In this document: positions 6,856 through 14,431 of the stretch, piece after piece
How the letters are laid out: each line of letters begins with the position of its first letter
How positions within the stretch are numbered: the stretch's first letter is position 1
Assembly: GCA_002773835.1 (NCBI GenBank)
Contig: PFAC01000018.1
Span: 1 to 36,838, forward strand
Origin: Chlamydiae bacterium CG10_big_fil_rev_8_21_14_0_10_35_9
GTDB taxonomy: Bacteria; Chlamydiota; Chlamydiia; Chlamydiales; SM23-39
Direction of reading: 5' to 3'
Length of the DNA stretch: 36,838 bases
Position numbers and translations under genes: made by a program
The notes under the pieces: model-generated
Told to the model about the DNA's origin: nothing
What the model saw: only the letters and a program-made list of their open reading frames with translations
The model's database searches: none

Positions 6856-7965
6856 TCAAAGTATGTTTTTTCCCTCGGCAATATTGAGTAACTCGGGAAG
6901 CGCATATACAGCAGACTTTCTTCCTGATGCTTCCTTAAGTAATTTTATAAATCCTGCACTCTCAAGTTGGGATAAAATTTTCCCTAAAGTTGTTCTATTT
7001 GTAATCCCTGTAAGTTTCATGAACATGTTAGTATTCAAAATAGGTATTTGAAAAAATGCATCTAAAGCAGACTGTGCAAACTGTGATTTAGTCTCTTTCT
7101 GAAACTCAACCTTAAGCATCTCATATAAACTTAGAATCCCTTTTACTTTATTCGTATTTCTGATGGCTTGTGCACGCACTGCTTCGAGAAAGAAATTCAA
7201 CCAACCTACCCAATCACCCTTGGCAGAAATGTGACCTAAGGAATCACAATACTCATCTCTTCTTTCTTCTAAATATTCACTCAGAAAGAACATTGGTCTA
7301 TGCAACATTTTTTTCTGGTATAAAAAAAGAGGAATAAGAATTCGACCAATACGCCCATTTCCATCCATAAATGGATGAATGATTTCGAATTGAGCGTGGA
7401 CCACAGCTAGCTGACTCAATACTTCTTCATTTAGATTAATATGTGAAATCCAATCTTCTAAATGGTCATGAATAGTTAGCGGAGATGGTGGGATAAATGA
7501 CGCTCGCTCCATTTTACAATTTTTTGGACCAATCCAATTCTGTTCAGAACGAAACTCACCGGGTCTTTTATCTTTCCCTCGCACACCTTGCATAAGTGTT
7601 TGATGAAGAGATTTTATCAAACTGAGTGAAATGGGACGCCCCTGTTCCAATGCAGTTTCGGCATCTAACAATGCTTTTCTGTAATTTTTAATTTCTTGGA
7701 TATCATTCGTTTTTTCTGGGTCAAATTCAGAACCAGCCTCAAATTCTAAAACTTCTGAATTTGTGGCATTTGTCCCTTCAATTCGCGAAGATAGCACTGC
7801 TTCATTTAGTGTAAGTGGGGACAATAATATCTCAGGATTGACCATTCCATGTAGTAATCCATCAAAACGGGCTAAAGCCGCATTTGCTTCCCCAATTAAT
7901 TTGATTAGGCTAGCCCAATCAATGTTTGATATTGGAAGCTTATCGGGTTTAAACGGATTGGACAT
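6856..7965 (-). CDS. Fic family protein with N-terminal inhibitory helix and C-terminal winged helix
   Basis: 369 residues with the usual layout of class II Fic proteins. The N-terminal helix carries the inhibitory motif SSRIEGT (residues 59-65), complete with its Glu-Gly. The Fic core ends in HPFMDGNGRIGR (197-208), with all catalytic residues. A winged-helix-like C-terminus (about 300-360: MKLTGITNRTTLGKILSQLE then SAGFIKLL) suggests DNA binding or self-regulation. Such proteins AMPylate themselves or a partner protein and are held inactive by the Glu of the inhibitory helix. The start ATG has GAGG at the right distance. Upstream sits an array of TTAGTGTATACA-like operators (7992-8125), and downstream a strong terminator. 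It is a single-gene unit and likely self-repressed. Confidence 0.9.
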   Translation of the reverse strand: MSNPFKPDKLPISNIDWASLIKLIGEANAALARFDGLLHGMVNPEILLSPLTLNEAVLSSRIEGTNATNSEVLEFEAGSEFDPEKTNDIQEIKNYRKALLDAETALEQGRPISLSLIKSLHQTLMQGVRGKDKRPGEFRSEQNWIGPKNCKMERASFIPPSPLTIHDHLEDWISHINLNEEVLSQLAVVHAQFEIIHPFMDGNGRIGRILIPLFLYQKKMLHRPMFFLSEYLEERRDEYCDSLGHISAKGDWVGWLNFFLEAVRAQAIRNTNKVKGILSLYEMLKVEFQKETKSQFAQSALDAFFQIPILNTNMFMKLTGITNRTTLGKILSQLESAGFIKLLKEASGRKSAVYALPELLNIAEGKNIL

Positions 7966-7991
7966 AGCTAAGCCTCATTTTGAATTCGTTC

Positions 7992-8125
7992 TAATGTACA
8001 CTTTCACCTTAGTGAACACTAATTATGCATTTTAGTGTATACAAATATTTTCTATCATTGATTTTCTCAAGTTTAAGAGAGTTAGATATACACTCTAATG
8101 TATACAACAGGATATACATACACTA
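7992..8125 (-). promoter_or_regulatory. Array of palindromic TTAGTG/TGTATACA operators before fic
   Basis: Within 135 bases are CTAATGTACAC (7991-8001), the palindrome TTAGTG-AA-CACTAA (8009-8022), TTAGTGTATACA (8032-8043), TATACA-CTCTAA-TGTATA (8087-8104) and GATATACATACACTAA (8111-8125). All share TTAGTG or its complement and/or TGTATA. The array covers the leader of the fic gene at 7965 and looks like several binding sites for one dimeric repressor, possibly the winged-helix end of that Fic protein. Confidence 0.65.
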
Positions 8126-8194
8126 AAAACGGTAAATAATGTACTCAAATCAAAAACTAATCGAAAGAAAAGACTCTGGAAGAATAACCGATAC

Positions 8195-8231
8195 CCAATC
8201 AAAAGTTCTGAATGCGTCCAACAACCCTCCA
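8195..8231 (-). repeat. Dispersed promoter-type repeat, copy R4
   Basis: CCAATCAAAAGTTCTGAATG then CGTCCAACAACCCTCCA on the plus strand; the distal block is partly diverged. In its minus sense it lies about 236 bases before the fic start, behind the operator array, farther than other copies. The rest of the gap 8126-8348 holds nothing recognisable. Confidence 0.65.
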
Positions 8232-8348
8232 ATGCCATTTGTAGTATGAGTGCTTCCAAAACATTTAGTGCTCTATTAGAACGTGTATAAGCATCAGCTT
8301 TATCTAATTACACATCAACTAAAAGTTTGGGCAAAGAAAAGCTCGTTT

Positions 8349-8915
8349 CTATTTTGTTACAAGAAAATCTAGCTTAATGTAAGCCGAAACGGGCATCATT
8401 TGTTCAATGGATGATGTAGGGGTTAAAGAAATATAATAAGAATCCACTACCCGAAGTTCCAACACATCATCAACATCAAAATCAACAGGATCGCTAACCT
8501 TATCAAGTATCACTACGTCATCCTTATGAATTGTTTGAAGTCCTTGACACAATTCTGATTTCGCTCTTTTTATAGCATCTGGTGCGGAGTCTGCTACATA
8601 AAATGCACTTTGATGGTATTCTGTGAATTCTTCGGGTTTATAAGCACCCAGATTAATAAAATATAGCTTTTTTAAAGAATGATCTTTAGGCGGAGATTGA
8701 CTAAGTTCAATTTTATAGCCGTTAATATTTTGTAACTCAACATAGGAGTCAATATGAAATCCCTGTAAATTGCCAAACCATTTCTTAGCCAATAATGGAT
8801 AGGTTTCCTCAATCGAAGCGCCAGCAACAAAAACCACATCATGTAATTCGATATTGCATCTATCAGCCCGCCCACCTAAATATACGGCAAATAGCTTCTT
8901 CTCGCTTGATTTCAT
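8349..8915 (-). CDS. DUF1543 domain protein
   Basis: 188 residues. The segment LFAVYLGGRADRCNIELHDV, VFVAGASIEETYPLLAKKWF and HIDSYVELQNINGYKIEL is the DUF1543 signature; a second half (LYFINLGAYKPEEFTEYHQS then AFYVADSAPDAIKRAK) looks like a repeat of the same fold. Soluble, cytoplasmic, function unknown; the family occurs in many intracellular and environmental Gram-negatives. Ribosome site AGGAGA is well placed and the shared promoter element with a good -35/-10 pair lies upstream. It is a single-gene unit. Confidence 0.85.
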   Translation of the reverse strand: MKSSEKKLFAVYLGGRADRCNIELHDVVFVAGASIEETYPLLAKKWFGNLQGFHIDSYVELQNINGYKIELSQSPPKDHSLKKLYFINLGAYKPEEFTEYHQSAFYVADSAPDAIKRAKSELCQGLQTIHKDDVVILDKVSDPVDFDVDDVLELRVVDSYYISLTPTSSIEQMMPVSAYIKLDFLVTK

Positions 8916-8947
8916 ATTTCTCCTGAAATTGATACTTTAAGTTCTTG

Positions 8948-9004
8948 ATCATAGAAAAATTTCTAAATTATCCCAATCAAAATTCTGAATATGTTTTCCT
9001 CTCT
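8948..9004 (-). promoter_or_regulatory. Shared promoter element, copy R5, before DUF1543 gene
   Basis: On the minus strand TATTCAGAATTTTGATTGGG leads into TTGGGA (8971-8976), exactly 17 bases before TATGAT (8948-8953); the ATG at 8915 is 64 bases from the core. The distal GGAGGTGGAGA block is lost in this copy. The remaining gap to 9157 is AT-rich with nothing recognisable. Confidence 0.7.
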
Positions 9005-9157
9005 ATTAAATCTAATCATCCACCAAGCACCATCGAGCAAGATTGAAAAAATTGAAAATAGAAAAGACAAGATTCATAAACATGATAACATTTTTTACAG
9101 ATTTTAAATTTTTAGTGAAAGAGAGAAAGACTGCAACAAAGCAAAATTTATGCCACG

Positions 9158-9583
9158 TTATTTGATGATTTCCAAAGCTGCTTGGGCAATAGAAATGTCC
9201 TCTTCAATGCTTCCACCAGATACTCCAATGCCTCCTACAATATTTCCATCTACTCTGATAGGAAATCCTCCTCCTAAAACAGTGTAATTCGGAAGTAATG
9301 GAATACCAACTTTGGTAGCTGGACTTTTTTGACTCTGCTCGAAAATTTCATGAGTAGCAAATCCCCAAGCATTAGCAACAGCGCTATAAGCTTTGATTTG
9401 GGCAACTTCAATACTTATTAAAGCGGAGCCATCCATCCGATGGAATGTTTTCAAATGACCACTCTCGTCTACAATTGCTATAACCATATATTTTTTTACT
9501 GCTATTGCTGCTGCAATGGCACTTTTGATTATCATGTCTGCTAATTCAGCAGAAATACTCTTTTTTACGATTACCGACTGCAT
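9158..9583 (-). CDS. GlcG/HbpS family protein (DUF336)
   Basis: 141 residues from the chosen ATG at 9581-9583, which has AGAGGG before it; the longer frame to 9640 would run into the promoter element. The family pattern is clear: AAIAAAIAVKKYMVIAIVDE, SGHLKTFHRMDGS, SIEVAQIKAYSAVAN, PNYTVLGGGFPIRVDGNIVG then GIGVSGGSIEEDI. Such proteins bind haem or small ligands (HbpS) or lie in glycolate/propanediol gene clusters (GlcG) with unproven roles. No signal peptide is seen, so it should be cytoplasmic. Alone, with the shared element upstream. Confidence 0.85.
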   Translation of the reverse strand: MQSVIVKKSISAELADMIIKSAIAAAIAVKKYMVIAIVDESGHLKTFHRMDGSALISIEVAQIKAYSAVANAWGFATHEIFEQSQKSPATKVGIPLLPNYTVLGGGFPIRVDGNIVGGIGVSGGSIEEDISIAQAALEIIK

Positions 9584-9634
9584 AGTATCCCTCTTTGAAA
9601 CTTTTGAAAAAGTGTTGTAAAATTTGACAATTTC

Positions 9635-9672
9635 TTCCAATCAAAAGTTCTGAACGCGTCTCTGGACCTCCA
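9635..9672 (-). repeat. Dispersed promoter-type repeat, copy R6, before glcG-like gene
   Basis: CCAATCAAAAGTTCTGAACG then CGTCTCTGGACCTCCA on the plus strand. In the minus sense TTGGAA (9635-9640) is followed after 15 bases by TACAAC (9614-9619); the start at 9583 is 60 bases from the core. Confidence 0.7.
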
Positions 9673-9687
9673 TTGATAAACCTTGTC

Positions 9688-9713
9688 AAAGCCTATCATA
9701 GCTGATAGGCTTT
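9688..9713. terminator. Perfect 11-base stem-loop beside copy R6
   Basis: AAAGCCTATCA-TAGC-TGATAGGCTTT, followed on the plus strand by TTCCC. It is nearly the same as the hairpin at 6823-6849. It lies between the divergent glcG-like gene and the HNH remnant, so it is not at the end of any intact gene. Confidence 0.65.
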
Positions 9714-9734
9714 TTCCCTTTTAAAGGAGATCCG

Positions 9735-10044
9735 TTGTCAAAACGCACTGCTATTCCAAAGAAACTTAGAAGGCAAGTTGAAGTAGAAGCTGGACATCGA
9801 TGTGCTATACAATGCAAAAAATATCCTATCGATATCCATCATATTATCCCATACGAAGAATGTCAGAACCATTCCTTTGATAATTGCACTTTGTACTAAA
9901 ATGCTCGATACCACCGTACAAAATAGATCGATCAAAAAGGCTCTCCAAATTTATAAGCAAAATCTCAGCCTTTTGAATCGACGATATGGCGAATTTGAAA
10001 GAAAAGTATTACCCTTTTTTGTGAGACTCAAACTGCGCATGTGA
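9735..10044 (+). pseudogene. HNH endonuclease remnant
   Basis: From a TTG at 9735 with AAAGGAGA before it, the frame reads SKRTAIPKKLRRQVEVEAGH, RCAIQCKKYPID then IHHIIPYEECQNHSFDN, the first half of an HNH nuclease. It stops at 9897-9899. NARYHRTK follows in the same frame, then after a shift KALQIYKQNLSLLNRRYGEF and ERKVL in another frame, ending at 10042-10044. The CxxC zinc pairs are damaged. So the gene has at least one stop and one frameshift and should be inactive. HNH nucleases are commonly found in mobile or phage-derived loci. Confidence 0.7.
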
Positions 10045-10089
10045 TTCTCCTACCCGGATTAAGTGAACTACAGGTATTTTTCCTTCTGA

Positions 10090-10227
10090 AAAGATGAATT
10101 GCTCCAAAAGAGCGGTAGGGATAGTGGAGTTAAATCTTCTGGAATACCAACTTGGGAAGAGTATCAGTTAACTGCCCAAGGCAAGACCTTTATTGAAAAC
10201 TTGAGACAGGCACGCATACTTGAATAG
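10090..10227 (+). pseudogene. C-terminal coding remnant, unknown family
   Basis: An open stretch of 45 codons after a TGA reads KDELLQKSGRDSGVKSSGIP then TWEEYQLTAQGKTFIENLRQ ARILE before a TAG. Composition looks coding and it has no start codon, so it is probably the tail of a lost gene. It fills most of the gap before the AAA gene; I cannot name it. Confidence 0.35.
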
Positions 10228-10353
10228 AATACAATCAAAAATCCCAAAAGCATCTATGCACTTCAAACAAATTATATCAGATCAACCTTTATGATTTTTC
10301 AATTGAATTTAGGATAATCTAAAGTTATACTTCAGAATATCTAAGGTGATTCA

Positions 10354-11514
10354 ATGTTTAAAAGATTTTTAAAGACTCATATACAAGTACTTAGCGAAAA
10401 ATACCCAGTTGTAACTCTACTGGGTCCTCGTCAATCTGGGAAGACCACCCTTGTGAAAGCTGCATTTCCTCATAAACCCTATGTCAATATGGAAGATGCC
10501 GAAAATAGAGCCTTGGCCACTGAGGATCCCAGGAGCTTTATGAGCTCTTATCCTGACGGTGCAATTTTCGATGAAGTCCAGAGAACTCCGCACCTTCTTT
10601 CCTATATTCAGGTTCTGGTCGATGAATCTAATCAAAAAGGGATGTTTATTTTAACTGGAAGTCACCAAGCAGAACTCCATTCTGCAGTATCTCAGTCGCT
10701 TGCAGGACGCACCTCACTTTTAAGACTTCTTCCACTCAGCATTAAAGAAATTCGTGAGGCAAAAATCAATGACTCCTTTGATGAAATCATTCTAAAAGGG
10801 GGATATCCCAAAATTTATGCAGAAGACTTGCCAATTACCAATGCTTATAGCAGCTATTTTCAAACTTACGTTGAAAAAGATGTTCGTCAATTACTTCAAG
10901 TTAAGGACATCATGCAGTTTGAACGGTTTATCAAACTTGTTGCAAGCCGAATTGGTCAGCTTATTAACTATGCTAGCCTGGCCACAGACGTGGGAGTCTC
11001 TGCAGTTACAATAAAAGAGTGGATTGCAGTTTTACAAGCAACCTATGTTTTGGTGCAATTAGAGCCCTATTTTGAAAATTTCGGCAAACGATTAATTAAA
11101 TCACCCAAACTCTATTTTGCAGACACAGGTCTTGCTTGTCACCTCCTTAACATCGACTCAGAAGAACAACTAAAAAGAGACGCTCTATATGGAAACCTAT
11201 TCGAAAATTGGGTTATTATTGAACTCATGAAGGCAAGGTACAACCAAGCTTTAGATCCTCGCCTCTATTTTTATCGGGATGTTGCAGGAAAAGAAGTTGA
11301 TCTTCTCTATCAAAGAGGAAGTAAACTTACGCCAATTGAAATCAAAAGCAGTAAAACTTTTTCACCCTCTTTTTCCGAAGGTCTGAACTATTTTCATAAA
11401 CAAGCATCCGAACGTGCTGAAGATGGAGCTGTGATCTATGGAGGTGATAAATCTCAAAAAATTGGGAAATATGAACTTTTTTCAGCTGAAAATTGCTCTG
11501 AATTGATGCTTTAA
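10354..11514 (+). CDS. AAA-family ATPase with DUF4143 domain
   Basis: 386 residues. Walker A GPRQSGKTT (24-32), Walker B-like GAIFDEVQ (about 69-76), sensor-like LTGSHQ, and the C-terminal DUF4143 part with LYFADTGLACHLL, GNLFENWVIIELMKARY and a nuclease-like core GKEVDLLYQRG...TPIEIKSSK of PD-(D/E)xK shape. These ATPases are abundant in bacteria and archaea and often sit in accessory islands; their substrate is unknown, though a role with nucleic acids or toxin-antitoxin function has been suggested. Ribosome site AAGGTGAT is well placed. No promoter element of the shared type lies upstream; an inverted-sense copy follows the gene. Confidence 0.9.
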   Translation: MFKRFLKTHIQVLSEKYPVVTLLGPRQSGKTTLVKAAFPHKPYVNMEDAENRALATEDPRSFMSSYPDGAIFDEVQRTPHLLSYIQVLVDESNQKGMFILTGSHQAELHSAVSQSLAGRTSLLRLLPLSIKEIREAKINDSFDEIILKGGYPKIYAEDLPITNAYSSYFQTYVEKDVRQLLQVKDIMQFERFIKLVASRIGQLINYASLATDVGVSAVTIKEWIAVLQATYVLVQLEPYFENFGKRLIKSPKLYFADTGLACHLLNIDSEEQLKRDALYGNLFENWVIIELMKARYNQALDPRLYFYRDVAGKEVDLLYQRGSKLTPIEIKSSKTFSPSFSEGLNYFHKQASERAEDGAVIYGGDKSQKIGKYELFSAENCSELML

Positions 11515-11560
11515 AAATGAATGTTTATGGTTTCAACATTGTATAAAAATTTGAATTTTT

Positions 11561-11598
11561 CCCAATCGAAAGTTCTGAACGCGTCTCTCCATATCTCC
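11561..11598 (-). repeat. Dispersed promoter-type repeat, copy R7 (antisense to the AAA gene end)
   Basis: CCCAATCGAAAGTTCTGAAC then GCGTCTCTCCATATCTCC on the plus strand, about 50 bases after the AAA stop. In its minus sense TTGGGA is followed by TATACAAT, a promoter-like pair firing into the 3' end of the ATPase gene, with no gene of its own. Confidence 0.7.
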
Positions 11599-11632
11599 CT
11601 TACAGGGAATTAAAATTTTCTATGAGTCATTA

Positions 11633-11845
11633 TTAATGCAACCATGAAAAATGCGGCATTTTTCCATTCTCATCATTCGAACGCCAAGCAACGTGTCCAT
11701 CAGGCCTAATTAGAACTGCACCTTGATTTGAAATTTCATATTTTTCAAGAAAATCATGATTTTCATCTAAGCAATCACCTCGCTCGCCAATTGTGATGAT
11801 TTTACGCTGATTTTTTATATATTGAAATGAATGCCAATGGGATAG
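11633..11845 (-). pseudogene. C-terminal fragment of a flavin-dependent aromatic monooxygenase
   Basis: The 70-codon open stretch reads IITIGERGDCLDENHDFLEK, YEISNQGAVLIRPDGHVAWR, then SNDENGKMPHFSWLH and a stop at 11633-11635. VLIRPDGHVAWR is the conserved tail of the PHBH/pentachlorophenol-hydroxylase-like monooxygenases. A stop (11846-11848) precedes it and the FAD-binding parts are gone. It is an inactive relic. Confidence 0.65.
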
Positions 11846-11922
11846 CTACAAATAATAACTCAAAGAAAATAGGTTTAACAATTAGAAATGGCATTTATAA
11901 ACCTCTTGTCTTCTAACTATTT

Positions 11923-12075
11923 TCAATACATTTTAAATGGTTCACACACTTGTACTGAGAGGACTACGTTTCTCGGCTCCAAGTTCTGAAATACAAAATT
12001 CAAAAACCCTCGCTTTTCCTCTACTTCAGAACTCTCAAACAGTTCTCTCACTTTCATTGAGAGCTTGAGTACCAT
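11923..12075 (-). pseudogene. C-terminal fragment of a serine recombinase
   Basis: A 50-codon frame starting at an ATG (12073-12075) reads LSMKVRELFESSEVEEKRGF, LNFVFQNLEPRNVVLSVQVC then EPFKMY. FESSEVEEKRxFLNFVFQNL is typical of the C-terminal end of large serine recombinases/resolvases. The catalytic N-terminal domain is absent. It points to a former integrated element at this place. A 30-codon open stretch to its right (MKRSLFYLAVYKVRSFSEIV..., about 12100-12190, minus) may be another scrap; no function can be assigned. Confidence 0.55.
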
Positions 12076-12229
12076 GTTTTGCAGTGATATGAAAATCTAA
12101 TCTACTATCCCATGTCTTTTCATTTCATCAACAATCTCAGAGAAAGACCGCACTTTGTAAACAGCTAGATAGAAAAGACTTCTCTTCATATTTTCTACAT
12201 ATCAAAACTCGCTAGCTGTAAACTTTTCC

Positions 12230-13801
12230 TCATTCAATGGGAATATCGTTTTTTAACAATTCTTGCATTTTCTTATAGATGTCGATGGTCTCATCGAAAA
12301 CAGTAATATTATTCAGATTTTTCATTTCTAAAAAAACATTGAATGCTTCTGGAGGTAATTCTCTGGCTGAGTTAATTTCTAGTTCTTCTAGCAAAGGTAG
12401 TTTTTTCAGAAAGTTGAGGGAATTAAATTTATTATTCTCACCAAAATCGATATTAAGGCGCTTCAGTTTTACAAAAGATGCCAAAATATCATCACCATAT
12501 GTATTTACTACAGAATAAATAGTGGATCCTTTGCAAGTAAGAGACTCCAAAGTTGGAGCAAATGTAATAAGCTGCTCTTCGTTATTTATGAAATCTACAT
12601 CCTCACAGCTCAAACTAGTTAAAGGGAATCGAGAAAGCTCGGAAAAATCACAAAAATCAGAATACCCCAAGTCTAAATTTCGAATATTTGGTGACAGTTG
12701 ATTCCAAGAAAAAGCAGAGTCAAGAAGCTCTAGTTCTGTTGTACTCAAAGCTGTTAAACTGGAGTTCCGAAGAATAGAATCAGGAATTAAATTTAACAAT
12801 CTACCCTCTGTCGATAATTCAGAAAGGTTCAAACCTTCTAAGCAAGAAAGATTAAATAACTTCTTACCACTGAGCGTCAATCTTTGTAGCTTTGATAGTC
12901 CATTGATAGCATCCCCTAACTCCTCGTGTCTTTGGGGAAATTTAACCAGGACAAGCTCTTCTAAATTTGATAAAGTATTCAAAATAGAAAAGTTGGCTTT
13001 AACTCCACTTCTTGTAGGCCCAGAATATACAAAAACCTTTAAGCTTTGATTCCCCTCAATCGCACTCAAGTTGCTGATAGAGCTTTCTGAAAGATTAAGA
13101 TATTCAAGCTCGGCAAGAGCCAATTTTTCGGGCAAACCTGTGATATATTTTGAAGTTAGTTGTAACTTTTTGAGTTTAAGATGATTAAGTTCAATAGGAT
13201 CTATATAGCAATTATCTAAATGGAGTGATTGCAAAGATAGTGGTAAACAATTGGCATGAACAACTTTAGCGTTGGATTCTCCCCACAGTAGATTAAGATC
13301 TAAAAGATGTTCCATCGCCTGCAAAGGAGCCACATCAATCTCTTTGTAACCATATATAGTTAGACTTTCCAATGAAGGGTAAGAAACAAGCCAGCCGAGG
13401 TCGTGTAAAGAAGAATCCCCAATAAGAACTAAAGTCTTAAGATTAGGGAGGCGTGGAGGGTTTTTCGCAAATTCTTCTAATTCCACTTTGAATAAACGAA
13501 GGAAAGAACCACATCTCAACTTCTCTAAATTAACAAATTGCTCCAGAAAACGAATAAGGTCACTGGTCTTTGCATTGTAAAAACCATACCGATCTTTAAG
13601 GCCGTTTTTATTGATATAATCATCAAATAACTGGTGAAATTTTAAGTAACTTAAATCCTTGATTTCCGAGTAGGGATTTTTCTGGTCTGAAGAGCTTGCG
13701 AAAGCTGATCCAGCTTGTAAAACAATCCAAAACACTAAAATTCTAATGAACTTGGCATCTAAAGAAGCTGCAAAATTAGAGAAGAACCGCAGGAATAACA
13801 T
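12230..13801 (-). CDS. Exported leucine-rich-repeat protein
   Basis: 523 residues from the ATG at 13799-13801, with AAAGGG 8 bases before it (the TTG at 13807 is too close). An N-terminal hydrophobic segment (FIRILVFWIVLQAGSAFA) ends in a likely cleavage site near residue 38. The rest holds many leucine-rich repeats of about 20-24 residues, e.g. LPNLKTLVLIGDSSLHDLGW, YPSLESLTIYGYKEIDVAPL, LPLSLQSLHLDNCYIDPIEL, LAELEYLNLSESSISNLSAI, SPNIRNLDLGYSDFCDFSEL. LRR proteins bind other proteins; in host-associated bacteria they are often effectors or surface proteins. No ligase or other enzyme domain is seen at the end. The shared promoter element lies upstream. It is the longest secreted protein in the left half. 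Confidence 0.8.
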   Translation of the reverse strand: MLFLRFFSNFAASLDAKFIRILVFWIVLQAGSAFASSSDQKNPYSEIKDLSYLKFHQLFDDYINKNGLKDRYGFYNAKTSDLIRFLEQFVNLEKLRCGSFLRLFKVELEEFAKNPPRLPNLKTLVLIGDSSLHDLGWLVSYPSLESLTIYGYKEIDVAPLQAMEHLLDLNLLWGESNAKVVHANCLPLSLQSLHLDNCYIDPIELNHLKLKKLQLTSKYITGLPEKLALAELEYLNLSESSISNLSAIEGNQSLKVFVYSGPTRSGVKANFSILNTLSNLEELVLVKFPQRHEELGDAINGLSKLQRLTLSGKKLFNLSCLEGLNLSELSTEGRLLNLIPDSILRNSSLTALSTTELELLDSAFSWNQLSPNIRNLDLGYSDFCDFSELSRFPLTSLSCEDVDFINNEEQLITFAPTLESLTCKGSTIYSVVNTYGDDILASFVKLKRLNIDFGENNKFNSLNFLKKLPLLEELEINSARELPPEAFNVFLEMKNLNNITVFDETIDIYKKMQELLKNDIPIE

Positions 13802-13840
13802 TTTCAAACCCTTTGCTTAAAAGATTAAAAAAATCATCAA

Positions 13841-13902
13841 ATTTTAAAGAAAGTTTTTAAATATTCCAAGCTAAAAGTTCTGGATGTATCTCTCCACCTC
13901 CC
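13841..13902 (-). promoter_or_regulatory. Shared promoter element, copy R8, before the LRR gene
   Basis: On the minus strand GGGAGGTGGAGAGATACATC leads to CAGAACTTTTAGCTTGGAA; TTGGAA (13864-13869) and TAAAAT (13841-13846) are exactly 17 bases apart. The core is 72 bases from the ATG at 13801. Confidence 0.7.
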
Positions 13903-14032
13903 AAAAATAAAGCAGGGAAGATCTCCCGGATTTTTTATTTTATTTATAAAGTTATTTCATTATACTCCTGTTTGTTTTAATTCATTATTATTTATTTTTT
14001 TAACTATTAATTTCATTTAATAAGATATAAAA

Positions 14033-14335
14033 GTGAACAACAAAAATTTTAACTCATGTAATGCACATATCTCGACTAAAGCACGCTTTATTGCGTTATT
14101 GCTATGCTGGTTTTTGGGCTCCCTAGGTGCACACCGTTTTTATGTAGGAAAGATAGGAACTGCAATTCTTATGATTTTAACACTTGGTGGACTAGGTATT
14201 TGGGTATTGATTGACCTGATTATTATCCTCGTGGGATCTTTTCGGGATGAACGGGGTCGAGTAGTTTTTTATTGGTTTGAGAGACACTCACTATGCCACC
14301 ATCCTGAATGCAACAATACCTCCCACTCTGACTAA
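14033..14335 (+). CDS. TM2 domain membrane protein
   Basis: 100 residues starting at GTG (no ATG is available before the domain). Two membrane segments surround the TM2 signature: GSLGAHRFYVGKIGTAILMI then LTLGGLGIWVLIDLIIILVG and FRDERGR. The Asp in the second helix and the HRFYVGK turn are conserved. The C-terminus ends in a His/Cys-rich tail (HSLCHHPECNN) that might bind metal; this is unusual for the family. TM2 proteins lie in the inner membrane and their function is not settled. It is a lone plus-strand gene with no clear ribosome site. Confidence 0.85.
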   Translation: MNNKNFNSCNAHISTKARFIALLLCWFLGSLGAHRFYVGKIGTAILMILTLGGLGIWVLIDLIIILVGSFRDERGRVVFYWFERHSLCHHPECNNTSHSD

Positions 14336-14370
14336 CCAAGATTTAATAGGATATTTTTGGCCAGTTGGGC

Positions 14371-14406
14371 TTAATCAAAAGTTCTGGAGACATCTCTCGA
14401 TCTTTA
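14371..14406 (-). repeat. Dispersed promoter-type repeat, copy R9 (orphan)
   Basis: TTAATCAAAAGTTCTGGAGA then CATCTCTCGATC on the plus strand, 42 bases after the TM2 stop. The -35 end has diverged (TTAAGC), and in its sense only the TM2 gene end follows. Confidence 0.55.
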
Positions 14407-14431
14407 TTGACAAATCTTTATAAAAGTTTAC

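Noticed and set aside
9738-9935. Minus-strand open frame opposite the HNH remnant
   Set aside because: The plus-strand HNH similarity accounts for the sequence; the minus frame has no start signal.
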